A DNA stretch of 64,000 nt, from assembly GCF_001953985.1 (NCBI RefSeq), contig NZ_MBEI01000056.1, forward strand, positions 1-64,000. Direction: 5' to 3'. This stretch comes from Mycobacterium colombiense. GTDB lineage: Bacteria > Actinomycetota > Actinomycetes > Mycobacteriales > Mycobacteriaceae. Positions 55,265 to 63,202 of the stretch are shown one piece after another; position 1 is the stretch's first letter, and each line of letters opens with the position of its first letter. The notes below the pieces were generated by a model. It searched no databases, had not been told where the DNA came from, and was given only the letters and a program-made list of their open reading frames with translations. The position numbers and the translations under genes are program-made.

Positions 55265-56134
55265 TCAGGCCGTGACTCGCCTGGCGAGGAAGCTACGGAT
55301 GAGCTGGGCGACGTCGTCGCACGCGGACTCCAAGAGGAAGTGGCCGCCGTCGAGCAGGTGGATCTCGGCGTCGGGGAGGTCGTCGGCGAACGCCTCGGCG
55401 CCGGCCGGCCCGAAGATCTCGTCGCCGCGGCCCCACACCGCCAGCAGCGGCACCCGGCTGGCGCGGAAGTAGTCGTGCAGGCGCGGATACAGGGGAGCGT
55501 TGGTGGCGTAATCGCGAAACAGTTTCAGCTGCACCAGATCGTTGCCGGGCCGGGAGAGCAACGCGTAGTCGTGATGCCAGGATTCGGGATCGACCAGCGT
55601 CTCGTCGGCCACTCCGGTGACGTACTGCCAGCGGGTGGCATCGAGCGTGAGGAACTGGCGCACCGGCGCCTCGGTTTCCGGCGTCTGCTCCTGTTGGTAC
55701 GCCTGCACGACCTTCCAGAAGCTCTCGACGAACCCCGCGTCATAGCCATTGCCGTTCTGGCTGATGATCGCGGTAATAGCGGCCGGGTCGCGCAGCGCGA
55801 GCCGCCAGCCGATCGGTGCGCCGTAGTCCTGGACGTACATCGCGTATCGGTCGACGCTCAGGGTTCCCAGCAGGCCCGCCGTGAGGCCGGTCAGCGCGTC
55901 GAACGTGTAGTCGAACTCGTCGACGGGTGGGGCGTCGGACAGCCCGAAGCCGAGGTGATCCGGCGCGATGACGTGGTATTTGTCAGCGAGGGCCGGGATC
56001 AGGTGGCGGAACATGTACGAGCTGGTGGGAAACCCGTGCAGGAGGACCACTGCGGGAGCGGCCGGGTCCCCGGCCTCCCGGTAGAAGAGCCGATGGCCGT
56101 CGACGGTGGCGTATCGATGATGAACAGCGGACAT
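55265..56134 (-). CDS. Alpha/beta hydrolase, Asp-nucleophile type
   Basis: A 289-residue protein. LLHGFPTSSYMFRHL is the oxyanion strand. The nucleophile elbow YVQDYGAPIGWRLA carries Asp instead of Ser, as in epoxide hydrolases and haloalkane dehalogenases. WGRGDEIFGP and LDGGHFLLE give the acid and His. Together with the HAD dehalogenase-like gene nearby this hints at halogenated or epoxide substrates (inference). Its upstream region contains operator 3. Confidence 0.87.
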   Translation of the reverse strand: MSAVHHRYATVDGHRLFYREAGDPAAPAVVLLHGFPTSSYMFRHLIPALADKYHVIAPDHLGFGLSDAPPVDEFDYTFDALTGLTAGLLGTLSVDRYAMYVQDYGAPIGWRLALRDPAAITAIISQNGNGYDAGFVESFWKVVQAYQQEQTPETEAPVRQFLTLDATRWQYVTGVADETLVDPESWHHDYALLSRPGNDLVQLKLFRDYATNAPLYPRLHDYFRASRVPLLAVWGRGDEIFGPAGAEAFADDLPDAEIHLLDGGHFLLESACDDVAQLIRSFLARRVTA

Positions 56135-56221
56135 GACATTCCTCCTGGGTCAATGTGATTCACCAAGCGAGCGCCGCGGCGGCGTCCGGCGGGAAACCCG
56201 CGAAACCCTATTCCGGAGTTC

Positions 56222-56241
56222 TGGGTTATGCGACCCATTAT
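56222..56241. promoter_or_regulatory. TetR operator 3 (hydrolase/MOSC gap)
   Basis: TGGG (56222-56225), eight bases, CCCATTAT (56234-56241), the same half-site and spacing as operator 1. It lies in the 235-base divergent gap between the hydrolase and the MOSC fusion gene; nothing else definite was seen in that gap. Confidence 0.6.
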
Positions 56242-56369
56242 GCACCACTGCGGCGTCGCGCAACAGCCCGTGAAGCCGATCTATTGCCGAGCGCATCCGG
56301 CTGCCCTATTCTGGGCCAACCATCCCAGTTGGGGCTCGGTACGAATGCGAGCTGGTTCGAGGTGACACA

Positions 56370-58073
56370 GTGGGCAGGCTTGTCTCGGTGAACGTGGGCA
56401 TGCCCAAGGACGCCCGATGGCGGGATAAAACCATCTACACCGGGATCTGGAAGACCCCCGTCGAGGGGCCGGTCATGGTGCGCCGGCTGAACGTCGACGG
56501 CGACGGTCAGGGGGATCTCGCCGGTCATGGTGGGGAGCAACGCGCCGTCATGGTCTACCAGAGCGAGGCCTACGACTTCTGGAAGACCTACCTGGGTCGC
56601 GACGACCTGCAACCCGGACACTTCGGCGAGAACTTCACCGTCACCGGCCTCGCCGACGACGAAGTGTGCATCGGGGATCGCTATCAGATCGGCGACGCCG
56701 AGTTCGAGGTCACCCAGCCGCGTGTCACCTGCTTTCGGGTCGGCATTCGCCTCGACGAGCCCGACATGCCCAATCTGCTTGTCTCTCAACATCGCCCGGG
56801 CTTCTACTTCCGGGTGATCACCGAGGGCCACGTGCCGGCCGGCGACGACATCGTCCGCACCCGCCGTGGCCGCCACGAACTCAGCGTCGCTGACGTTGAC
56901 GCCCTGCTCTATCTGCCCGACCGCAGCGTCGAAACGCTGCGCAAGGCCGTCGACGTTCCGGCGCTCAGCCCGGGCTGGCAACAGTCGTTCCACGAGCTGC
57001 TGGCCGCACGCGATGGCACCGTATCCGCGGTGGCACCAGCCCTACCGGGATGGAAGGGATTCCGCAACCTGCGCGTCACCCAAACCCGCAGAGAGAGTTC
57101 GCAAGTGCTCTCGATCACGCTCGAGGCCGACGACCGGAGTTCGCTACCGCCGGCCCTGCCGGGCCAATACCTGACGGTCAAGGTCACCGGCGCCGGCGAA
57201 CCCGCACCGTTGCGCAGCTACTCCCTGTCCGATGATTCCTCGGCCGGCTCCTACCGGATCAGCGTCAAGCGCGACGATCACGGCGTGGTGAGCCGCTGGC
57301 TGCACGCCCACATCCAGCCGGGGTCGGTGATAGCGGCGGCCGCCCCGCGCGGCGACTTCTACCTCACCGAGGACAGCGGCCCGGTTGTCCTGTTCTCCGC
57401 CGGTATCGGGGCCACACCCGTCCTGGCGATGCTGCACGCGCTGTCCGCGGCCCGGAGTCGGCGCGACATCTGGTGGCTGCACACCGCGCGCAACCGCGAA
57501 TCGCAGTCATTCGCGGACGAAGTCACGGCGCTCATCGATTCGTTACCGCACGCCAGGCAGCAGGTCTTCTACACCGAAACGCAGGGCCGCCTGGGCCGAG
57601 AGTCGATCGCGGCATTGGGTCTTCCCACAAATGCCACCGTTTACCTCTGCGGTCCAACGCAATTCATGGCGGATATGCGTGACGACCTGGTTGGCATGGG
57701 GTTCGACCCCGCCCGGATTCACAGCGAGCTGTTCGGGGCGCTGCCGGCGATCAACCCGGGCATCGTCGAGGGCGGGGAGCGCAAGCCGCCGCACCGCCCG
57801 GTCGGCCCACCGGGTACGGGACCCGCGATCACGTTTGCGCGCAGCGGATTAACCGTCGACTGGTCTCCCCGCTACCGGAGCATCCTGGATTTGGCCGAGG
57901 CCTGCGACGTGCCCACCCGCTTTTCCTGCCGAAGCGGGGTGTGCCACGTGTGCGTCACCGGAGTTGTCGCCGGGACGACCAGTTACGTCCAGCAGCCTTT
58001 GGAGCCGCCCGCTGACGGGTCGGTCCTCATCTGCTCGGCGGCCCCGGAAACCGACGTGGTGCTAGACCTCTAG
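56370..58073 (+). CDS. MOSC - flavin reductase - 2Fe-2S ferredoxin fusion
   Basis: A 567-residue fusion from GTG 56370. Residues 1-160 are a MOSC domain (GGEQRAVMVYQSEAYDFW, GHFGENFTVTG, Cys121 in QPRVTCFRVG), about 165-215 a YiiM-type three-helix segment, about 225-330 a ferredoxin-reductase FAD domain (LRSYSLSDD), about 335-450 an NAD(P) domain (FSAGIGATPVLAML, YLCGPTQFM), and 485-567 a plant-type ferredoxin with C520, C525, C528 and C555. It looks like a self-contained NAD(P)H-to-molybdenum-cofactor electron path, as in N-hydroxylated-base or sulfur-transfer systems. The substrate is unknown. Confidence 0.9.
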   Translation: MGRLVSVNVGMPKDARWRDKTIYTGIWKTPVEGPVMVRRLNVDGDGQGDLAGHGGEQRAVMVYQSEAYDFWKTYLGRDDLQPGHFGENFTVTGLADDEVCIGDRYQIGDAEFEVTQPRVTCFRVGIRLDEPDMPNLLVSQHRPGFYFRVITEGHVPAGDDIVRTRRGRHELSVADVDALLYLPDRSVETLRKAVDVPALSPGWQQSFHELLAARDGTVSAVAPALPGWKGFRNLRVTQTRRESSQVLSITLEADDRSSLPPALPGQYLTVKVTGAGEPAPLRSYSLSDDSSAGSYRISVKRDDHGVVSRWLHAHIQPGSVIAAAAPRGDFYLTEDSGPVVLFSAGIGATPVLAMLHALSAARSRRDIWWLHTARNRESQSFADEVTALIDSLPHARQQVFYTETQGRLGRESIAALGLPTNATVYLCGPTQFMADMRDDLVGMGFDPARIHSELFGALPAINPGIVEGGERKPPHRPVGPPGTGPAITFARSGLTVDWSPRYRSILDLAEACDVPTRFSCRSGVCHVCVTGVVAGTTSYVQQPLEPPADGSVLICSAAPETDVVLDL

Positions 58074-58077
58074 GTCA

Positions 58078-58818
58078 TCACGCCGCAATTGCCCGCTGAC
58101 CGCCGGTCGCGTGCAGAATGGCGCCGTTGACATAACTGGCCTCCGGCGAGGCGAGAAACACCACGGCGCTTGCGATTTCGCTCGCATCGGCCGCCCGCTG
58201 CAGCGTGGTGATCGCCGCAATCGTGTCGAGCACACCCGGAAGTGCGTTGGCCCCGGGCGTGTCGGTCGGCCCCGCCGCCACCGCGTTCACCCGCACGCCT
58301 GAGGCGCCGAATTCGTCGGCCCAGACGCGCGTCAGCTGATCCACGCCGGCTTTGGTGGCGCCGTAGATCCCCGCCCCGCGGGTCGCCACCGATGCGGCCA
58401 GAGTGCTCACGTTGACCACGGCGCCGCTGCCCCGCGCGGCCATGGCCGGAACCAACTGCTGCACCACGATGTACGGCGCACGCAGGTTGACGTTGACATG
58501 TTCGTCGAAGGTCACGTCGTCGGTGTCGGCAGTGGGGCCGAACTCATAAATTCCGGCATTGTTGATCAGGATGTCCACCGGCCCCGCCTCGGCGGCCAAC
58601 CGCCGGACATCGTCGGCGACGTTGAGGTCGGCCGCGACGAAACGCGCTTTGCCCCCGGCATTTTCAATATCGTGAACGGTTTTGGCGCCGCGCTCGGCAT
58701 TGCGGCCCTGCACCACGACCTCGGCGCCGCGAGCCGCGAGCTGCAGTGCGATTTCCCGGCCGATCCCTGATGTCGCGCCGGTCACCAATGCGGTCGAGCC
58801 GGCCAAAGTTGTTGCCAT
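58078..58818 (-). CDS. Short-chain dehydrogenase/reductase
   Basis: A 246-residue classical SDR: TALVTGATSGIGREIALQLA, DILINNAGIYEFG, VNVSTLAASVATRGAGIYGATKAG (Ser, Tyr-x3-Lys), and a FabG-like end. ATG 58818 has an AGGA six bases upstream; ATG 58848 is in frame but less likely. It lies 69 bases downstream of the encapsulin gene on the same strand, so read-through is possible. It shows no encapsulin-loading peptide at the C-terminus. Substrate unknown. Confidence 0.88.
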   Translation of the reverse strand: MATTLAGSTALVTGATSGIGREIALQLAARGAEVVVQGRNAERGAKTVHDIENAGGKARFVAADLNVADDVRRLAAEAGPVDILINNAGIYEFGPTADTDDVTFDEHVNVNLRAPYIVVQQLVPAMAARGSGAVVNVSTLAASVATRGAGIYGATKAGVDQLTRVWADEFGASGVRVNAVAAGPTDTPGANALPGVLDTIAAITTLQRAADASEIASAVVFLASPEASYVNGAILHATGGQRAIAA

Positions 58819-58887
58819 CGAAATCCTGCCTCCAAGAGAGAAGTTCATTGCCTCTCCGGGTAAGCAGTGGCTCGCCGGTAATTATTC

Positions 58888-59685
58888 CTACGGGCTGAGC
58901 GGGACGGACGCCTCCGCGGTGTAGCACAGGAAGGTCAGCGTCTCCTGGAGGTACAGCTGCACGGTGTCCGCGTCATGGCTGGTGTAACCGATCGACACGT
59001 CGTGCCCGAGCTGCAGGTCGAAGTCGCCGCCGCGGGTGGTCAGCACGAAGGCGCCGTCGATGGCCGGCGCCCAGATGATGTCTCCGGGGACCAGCCGGTC
59101 GATGTGCTCGAGGATCGGATAGCCGTGTTCGGTCGTCTCGCTGACCCGCGTGTAGACGTCGGCGGACAGCAGCACCGAGTAGGGGCCGTCGACACCGGCC
59201 AGCCGAAGTTCGGAGATCGCCTGGGTGATGACGTCGGGGATCTCGCGCGGATCCGCCGGCAGGGTCAGCGATTTGTTCGAGCTCGCGGAGCGGATGCCCT
59301 CGATGGAGGCCGCGGCGTAACCCTCGAAGATGGCCCGGTCTTCCACGAACGCCAGCTTCTTGGCGGCTTCCTTGACCGGGTCCCAGTCGGAGTCGTTGGC
59401 GCCGCGCTCGACGTTGTCGATCTCGTAACGCGACAAGGTGAACGGAACCCGCAGTCGGACAAGGGGTTTGCTTTCCCGCAGGTGAGCCTCCACGCCGTCG
59501 GTGGGGGACGCCACGTTGGCGAGCCGACCGGTGCTCACCGCGGCGGTGGCCGGCCCGCCGGGCTCGCTGACGTCGACCACCCGGCGCCCGGCGATGTGGC
59601 GTTTGAAGGTGCGGGTCGCCTCCAATTCGATTTCTTCCCAAGCGGCTTCGGTGACCGGTGCCAGGTCGCGGTAGAGGTTGTTCAT
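58888..59685 (-). CDS. Encapsulin shell protein (Cfp29)
   Basis: A 265-residue encapsulin equal in length to M. tuberculosis Cfp29 (Rv0798c) and nearly collinear. MNNLYRDLAPVTEAAWEEIE begins the HK97-fold subunit; ETLTFLCYTAEASVPLSP ends it. It self-assembles into an icosahedral nanocompartment about 24 nm across that encloses enzymes. ATG 59685 overlaps the stop of the DyP gene (ATGA), so shell and cargo are coupled. Confidence 0.96.
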   Translation of the reverse strand: MNNLYRDLAPVTEAAWEEIELEATRTFKRHIAGRRVVDVSEPGGPATAAVSTGRLANVASPTDGVEAHLRESKPLVRLRVPFTLSRYEIDNVERGANDSDWDPVKEAAKKLAFVEDRAIFEGYAAASIEGIRSASSNKSLTLPADPREIPDVITQAISELRLAGVDGPYSVLLSADVYTRVSETTEHGYPILEHIDRLVPGDIIWAPAIDGAFVLTTRGGDFDLQLGHDVSIGYTSHDADTVQLYLQETLTFLCYTAEASVPLSP

Positions 59686-60692
59686 GACGTGGTTCCTTTC
59701 AGGCTGCCGATCGAAAGTGAGCCGTTCTGTGCAACAGGCGTTTCCGCCACCGCCGCTGCCGGCAGCGGCGGTGGATCGTCGAGAAAGTCGAGGGTAGGGG
59801 AGAAGAACAATCCGCCGGTGACGGCCGTGGAGAAGTCCAGGATGCGGTCGGTGTTGCCGGGTGGATCGCCGAGGAACATGTTGCGCAGCATCCGTTCTGT
59901 GACTTGCGGCGTCCGCGAATAGCCGATGAAGTACGTGCCGTATTCGCTCTTGCCGAGTTCACCGAACGGCATGTTGTGCCGCACGATCTTCAGTTCGGTG
60001 CCGTCGTCGTCGGTGATCACGTTGAGGGCGATGTGGGCGTTGGCCGGCTTGACGTCGTCGTCGAGTTCGATGTCGTCGAGCTTGGTGCGGCCGATCACGT
60101 TCTCTTGCTCGGTGACCGGGATCGCATTCCACGACGACATGTCGTGCACATACTTCTGCACGTGCACATAGCAAGAGCCGGCGAAGTCGGGGTCCTCGTC
60201 GCCGATCGCGGTGGCGCTGGTGGCCAGCGCTCCGTCCGGGTTCTCGGTGCCGTCAACGAATCCGAGCAAGTCGCGGTTGTCGAAGTAGCGGAAACCGTGC
60301 ACCTCGTCGACCACGGTGACCGCACCCGCCATCGATTTGAGGATTCGGTCGGCCAGCTCGAAGCAGACGTCCAAACTCTCGGCCCTGATGTGGAACAACA
60401 GATCCCCGGGCGTGGCGGGAGCGCTGTGCCGCGGTCCGTTCAGCTCGGGGAACCGGTGCAGTTCGGCGGGCCGCGGTCCGGAGAACAGGCGATCCCAGGC
60501 GTCGGAGCCGATCGAGGCGATCGCCGACAACCGTTTCTGCGGTTCGCGGAAACCGATGGCGCGCACCAGCCCGGGAATATCGGGCAGCGCGTCGTGCACC
60601 GCCGCCTCTCCGCCGTCGTCGATGGTCACCACCAGAAAGATCGCCGCTGGGGTCAGCGGCGCGAGGATGGGTTGCGGCTGGACGGGGGGCAC
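59682..60692 (-). CDS. dyp: Dye-decolorizing peroxidase, encapsulin cargo
   Basis: A 336-residue DyP (Rv0799c, 335). Motifs: GFVDGTENP (distal Asp), RHNMPFG (proximal His) and YFIGYSRTP (Arg). The C-terminus ends in SLSIGSLKG, the encapsulin cargo-loading peptide. It oxidises dyes and phenols with H2O2 inside the shell. GTG 60692 has AGGG eight bases upstream and matches the family start; the frame continues open to 60779. It is divergent from pepC. Confidence 0.94.
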   Translation of the reverse strand: MPPVQPQPILAPLTPAAIFLVVTIDDGGEAAVHDALPDIPGLVRAIGFREPQKRLSAIASIGSDAWDRLFSGPRPAELHRFPELNGPRHSAPATPGDLLFHIRAESLDVCFELADRILKSMAGAVTVVDEVHGFRYFDNRDLLGFVDGTENPDGALATSATAIGDEDPDFAGSCYVHVQKYVHDMSSWNAIPVTEQENVIGRTKLDDIELDDDVKPANAHIALNVITDDDGTELKIVRHNMPFGELGKSEYGTYFIGYSRTPQVTERMLRNMFLGDPPGNTDRILDFSTAVTGGLFFSPTLDFLDDPPPLPAAAVAETPVAQNGSLSIGSLKGTTS

Positions 60693-60712
60693 TCTGAGGA
60701 CCCTAGCGTGAA

Positions 60713-60728
60713 GTCCGTGACCGCGGAC
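60713..60728. promoter_or_regulatory. Inverted repeat in dyp/pepC divergent gap
   Basis: GTCCG-TGACCG-CGGAC lies in the 52-base gap between dyp and pepC starts. It could be a shared operator or chance in GC-rich DNA. Confidence 0.25.
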
Positions 60729-60744
60729 AGCCATGATGATCAAC

Positions 60745-62007
60745 ATGTCGGCCAGCGCCGCAGGCCTCTGCGATTTCATCGACGCTTCTCCCTCGCCATT
60801 TCATGCCTGCGCTACGGTCGGCGCGCGGCTGACCGCCGCCGGGTTCACCGAACTGAACGAGACTCAACGGTGGCCGGAAGAACCGGGCCGCTACTTCGTG
60901 GTGCGGGCCGGCTCGCTGGTCGCGTGGGATTCCAACGCCGCCGACGGCCCCTTCCGGATCGTCGGCGCCCACACCGACAGCCCGAACCTGCGGGTCAAAC
61001 AACATCCCGACCGGGTGGTCGCCGGGTGGCGCGTGCTCGCCTTGGAGCCCTACGGCGGCGCGTGGCTCAACTCGTGGCTCGACCGCGACCTGGGCATCAG
61101 CGGGCGGTTGTCGGTGCATGACGGCGGTGCGATCGAGCACCGGCTGGTCCGGATCGACGAGCCGATCCTGCGGGTGCCGCAGCTGGCCATTCACCTGGCC
61201 GAGGACCGCAAATCGCTGACACTTGACCCACAGCGACACGTCAACGCCGTCTGGGGCGTCGGTGAGACGGCCCGGCCATTCGTCGATTACGTCGCAGACC
61301 GCGCCGGGGTGGTGGCAACCGACGTGCTGTCCGCCGACCTGATGACCCACGACCTGACGCCCTCCACGGTGATCGGCGCCGACGCCAGCATGCTGAGCGC
61401 TCCCCGGCTGGACAACCAGGCCAGTTGCTATGCGGGCATGGAGGCTATGTTGGCGACCACGCCTCGCGCGTTCGTGCCCGTGCTGGTGCTCTTCGACCAC
61501 GAGGAGGTCGGTTCGTCTTCCGACCACGGTGCCCAGTCCGACCTGCTGGGCACGGTGCTGGAGCGCATCGTGCTCACGGCCGGCGGTACCCGAGAGGACT
61601 ACCTACGCCGTCTGCCCGACTCACTGCTGGCCTCGGCGGACATGGCGCACGCCACCCATCCCAACTATCCGGATCGGCACGAGCCCGGCCACCTGATAGA
61701 GGTCAACGCCGGACCGGTGCTGAAGGTGCACCCCAACCTGCGTTACGCCACGGACGGACGCACGGCCGCGGCCTTCGCGCTGGCCTGCCGGCAGGCTGGG
61801 GTCAACCTGCAGCGCTACGAGCACCGCGCAGACCTGCCCTGCGGGTCGACGATAGGGCCGCTCGCCGCCGCCCGGACCGGCATCCCGACCGTCGACGTCG
61901 GCGCCGCGCAGCTGGCGATGCACTCGGCGCGCGAGTTGATGGGCGCGCACGACGTGGCCGCGTATTCGGCCGCGATGCAAGCCTTCTTTTCGCCGGAGTC
62001 GTTCTGA
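60745..62007 (+). CDS. pepC: M18-family aminopeptidase PepC
   Basis: A 420-residue protein from ATG 60745 (424 from ATG 60733). It is the Rv0800 orthologue: [31 protein letters not shown] (first metal His), [24 protein letters not shown] (Glu pair) and [17 protein letters not shown] (further ligands). It removes neutral or acidic N-terminal residues as a dodecameric zinc enzyme. The exact start is uncertain among three in-frame ATGs; 60745 aligns with H37Rv. Confidence 0.94.
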   Translation: MSASAAGLCDFIDASPSPFHACATVGARLTAAGFTELNETQRWPEEPGRYFVVRAGSLVAWDSNAADGPFRIVGAHTDSPNLRVKQHPDRVVAGWRVLALEPYGGAWLNSWLDRDLGISGRLSVHDGGAIEHRLVRIDEPILRVPQLAIHLAEDRKSLTLDPQRHVNAVWGVGETARPFVDYVADRAGVVATDVLSADLMTHDLTPSTVIGADASMLSAPRLDNQASCYAGMEAMLATTPRAFVPVLVLFDHEEVGSSSDHGAQSDLLGTVLERIVLTAGGTREDYLRRLPDSLLASADMAHATHPNYPDRHEPGHLIEVNAGPVLKVHPNLRYATDGRTAAAFALACRQAGVNLQRYEHRADLPCGSTIGPLAAARTGIPTVDVGAAQLAMHSARELMGAHDVAAYSAAMQAFFSPESF

Positions 62008-62018
62008 GGCTCCCACGG

Positions 62019-62375
62019 CTACACGAAAGCCAGGGTGAGCGCGAAGGTTGCAGCGTTGAGGACGAGCAGGAACCCGGCGAACGCGAACTGACCGGAAATA
62101 TCCTTGGCGAGTACGTGGGTGTACATCGCACAGATGAAGAAGATAGTCAGCCCGGCTGCCGCGGCGACGCCGATCGCCGGAACCCACAGGCCGACGATAA
62201 GCCCAAGGGCGCCTAGGGTTTTCAGTGTGCCGATGGGGAACCTCAGCCAGGACAGCGGCACCCCGGCCCGGCGCATGGGTCCCATGATGGGCGCGAAGTG
62301 GAGCAATGCGCTCACACCCGAGAAGCCGTCAAAGGCTATGGCAATTGCCGTCACGATGAGGTATGCGGTGCGCAT
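62019..62375 (-). CDS. DoxX-like membrane protein
   Basis: A 118-residue protein with four membrane helices, beginning MRTAYLIVTAIAIAFDGFSGVSALLHFAPIM. RFPIGTLKTLGALGLIVGLWVPAIG is the DoxX-like core. It differs clearly from the one at 35192-35638. Function unknown; members are often linked to redox stress or quinones. GGAAG eight bases upstream supports ATG 62375. It is convergent to pepC. Confidence 0.82.
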   Translation of the reverse strand: MRTAYLIVTAIAIAFDGFSGVSALLHFAPIMGPMRRAGVPLSWLRFPIGTLKTLGALGLIVGLWVPAIGVAAAAGLTIFFICAMYTHVLAKDISGQFAFAGFLLVLNAATFALTLAFV

Positions 62376-62421
62376 GTTGGGGTCTTCCGTGGTTGGTCGA
62401 ATGAGAGCAGAGTCGTCTGTG

Positions 62422-62578
62422 TCAGCCCGTCGGGATCGGATCCAATCGGAACACCGCGATCCGGCCGGCCAGCGGCTCGACCTCGTCGGGGCTGCCCTGG
62501 CGCACCAGGCCAAAGCGCTGCGGAAAGCCGACACCGATCGGAACTTCGATCGGGTATCGCCGCAGTAGCAGGGTTCAT
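62422..62578 (-). pseudogene. Frameshifted small-gene remnant
   Basis: A good ribosome site (AGGAGA) precedes ATG 62578. In that frame the peptide (MNPATAAIP...) is unconvincing, but one base over it reads RRYPIEVPIGVGFPQRFG and on to AVFRLDPIPTG-stop (62422), which looks like real protein. A single indel near codon 6 would join them. I do not recognise the family. The rest of 62376-62779 holds only the palindrome at 62691. Confidence 0.35.
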
Positions 62579-62690
62579 CGCTTCTCCTATTGCGTATTCC
62601 GTTGCGGTGGCCCGCAATCGGCTGATCCAGTTCGGCGGAGTAGCCGACTGCCACCGGCAACTCGTATCCAAGGACGGATCGGCGGGGCGG

Positions 62691-62714
62691 AAAGTTACAC
62701 GTGCGCGTAACTTT
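62691..62714. promoter_or_regulatory. Perfect operator-like inverted repeat
   Basis: AAAGTTAC (62691-62698), eight-base spacer, GTAACTTT (62707-62714), 66-89 bases before the membrane protein start. It is probably the operator of a regulator encoded outside the window. Confidence 0.55.
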
Positions 62715-62779
62715 TCGCCGTCCCGCCTCGTCGTCATTTCTTGAGTACGGAGTCCCGACGCCGACTACGAGGAGGATCG

Positions 62780-63202
62780 ATGACAGCGGAGAGCTGGTAC
62801 GGCCCGCGCTGGCCGCGGGTGACCGCCCGTGCCACCAGTGCAACGTTGGCAGTCCTGGCGGTGGCTCAAGCCGCATTCGCCGGCAGTTTCCTGGGTGGGC
62901 AGTACGACGCACTGGGGCTGCACTCCGCGGGCGCGAAAGTCACCACGGTACTTTCCGTCGTTCAGGTGGTGGTGCTGGTGATCGTGAGCAGGACGGGCGG
63001 GCCGCGCTGGCCGATCGCGGTCGCGACGCTGGTGACCATCCTCTTCATCGCCGAATTCGCCTCGGGGGAATTGCGGCTGACAGCGTTACACGTTCCGCTC
63101 GGGGTGCTGTTGATCGTGGGGATCTTTCAGCTGACCGCATCGGTGTGGCGATTGCCGCTGGCCGCACGCTCTCGTTCCGCACAGCGGGATGTGATTCGGT
63201 GA
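62780..63202 (+). CDS. Small four-helix membrane protein
   Basis: A 140-residue protein from ATG 62780 (GGAGG four bases upstream). Four hydrophobic segments: about residues 20-40, 55-73, 78-95 and 100-120. I recognise no family; the layout is like small quinone- or heme-binding membrane subunits, but no His pair is visible at helix ends. Its stop overlaps the multicopper oxidase start (GTGA), so the two are translationally coupled and may act together. Confidence 0.7.
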   Translation: MTAESWYGPRWPRVTARATSATLAVLAVAQAAFAGSFLGGQYDALGLHSAGAKVTTVLSVVQVVVLVIVSRTGGPRWPIAVATLVTILFIAEFASGELRLTALHVPLGVLLIVGIFQLTASVWRLPLAARSRSAQRDVIR

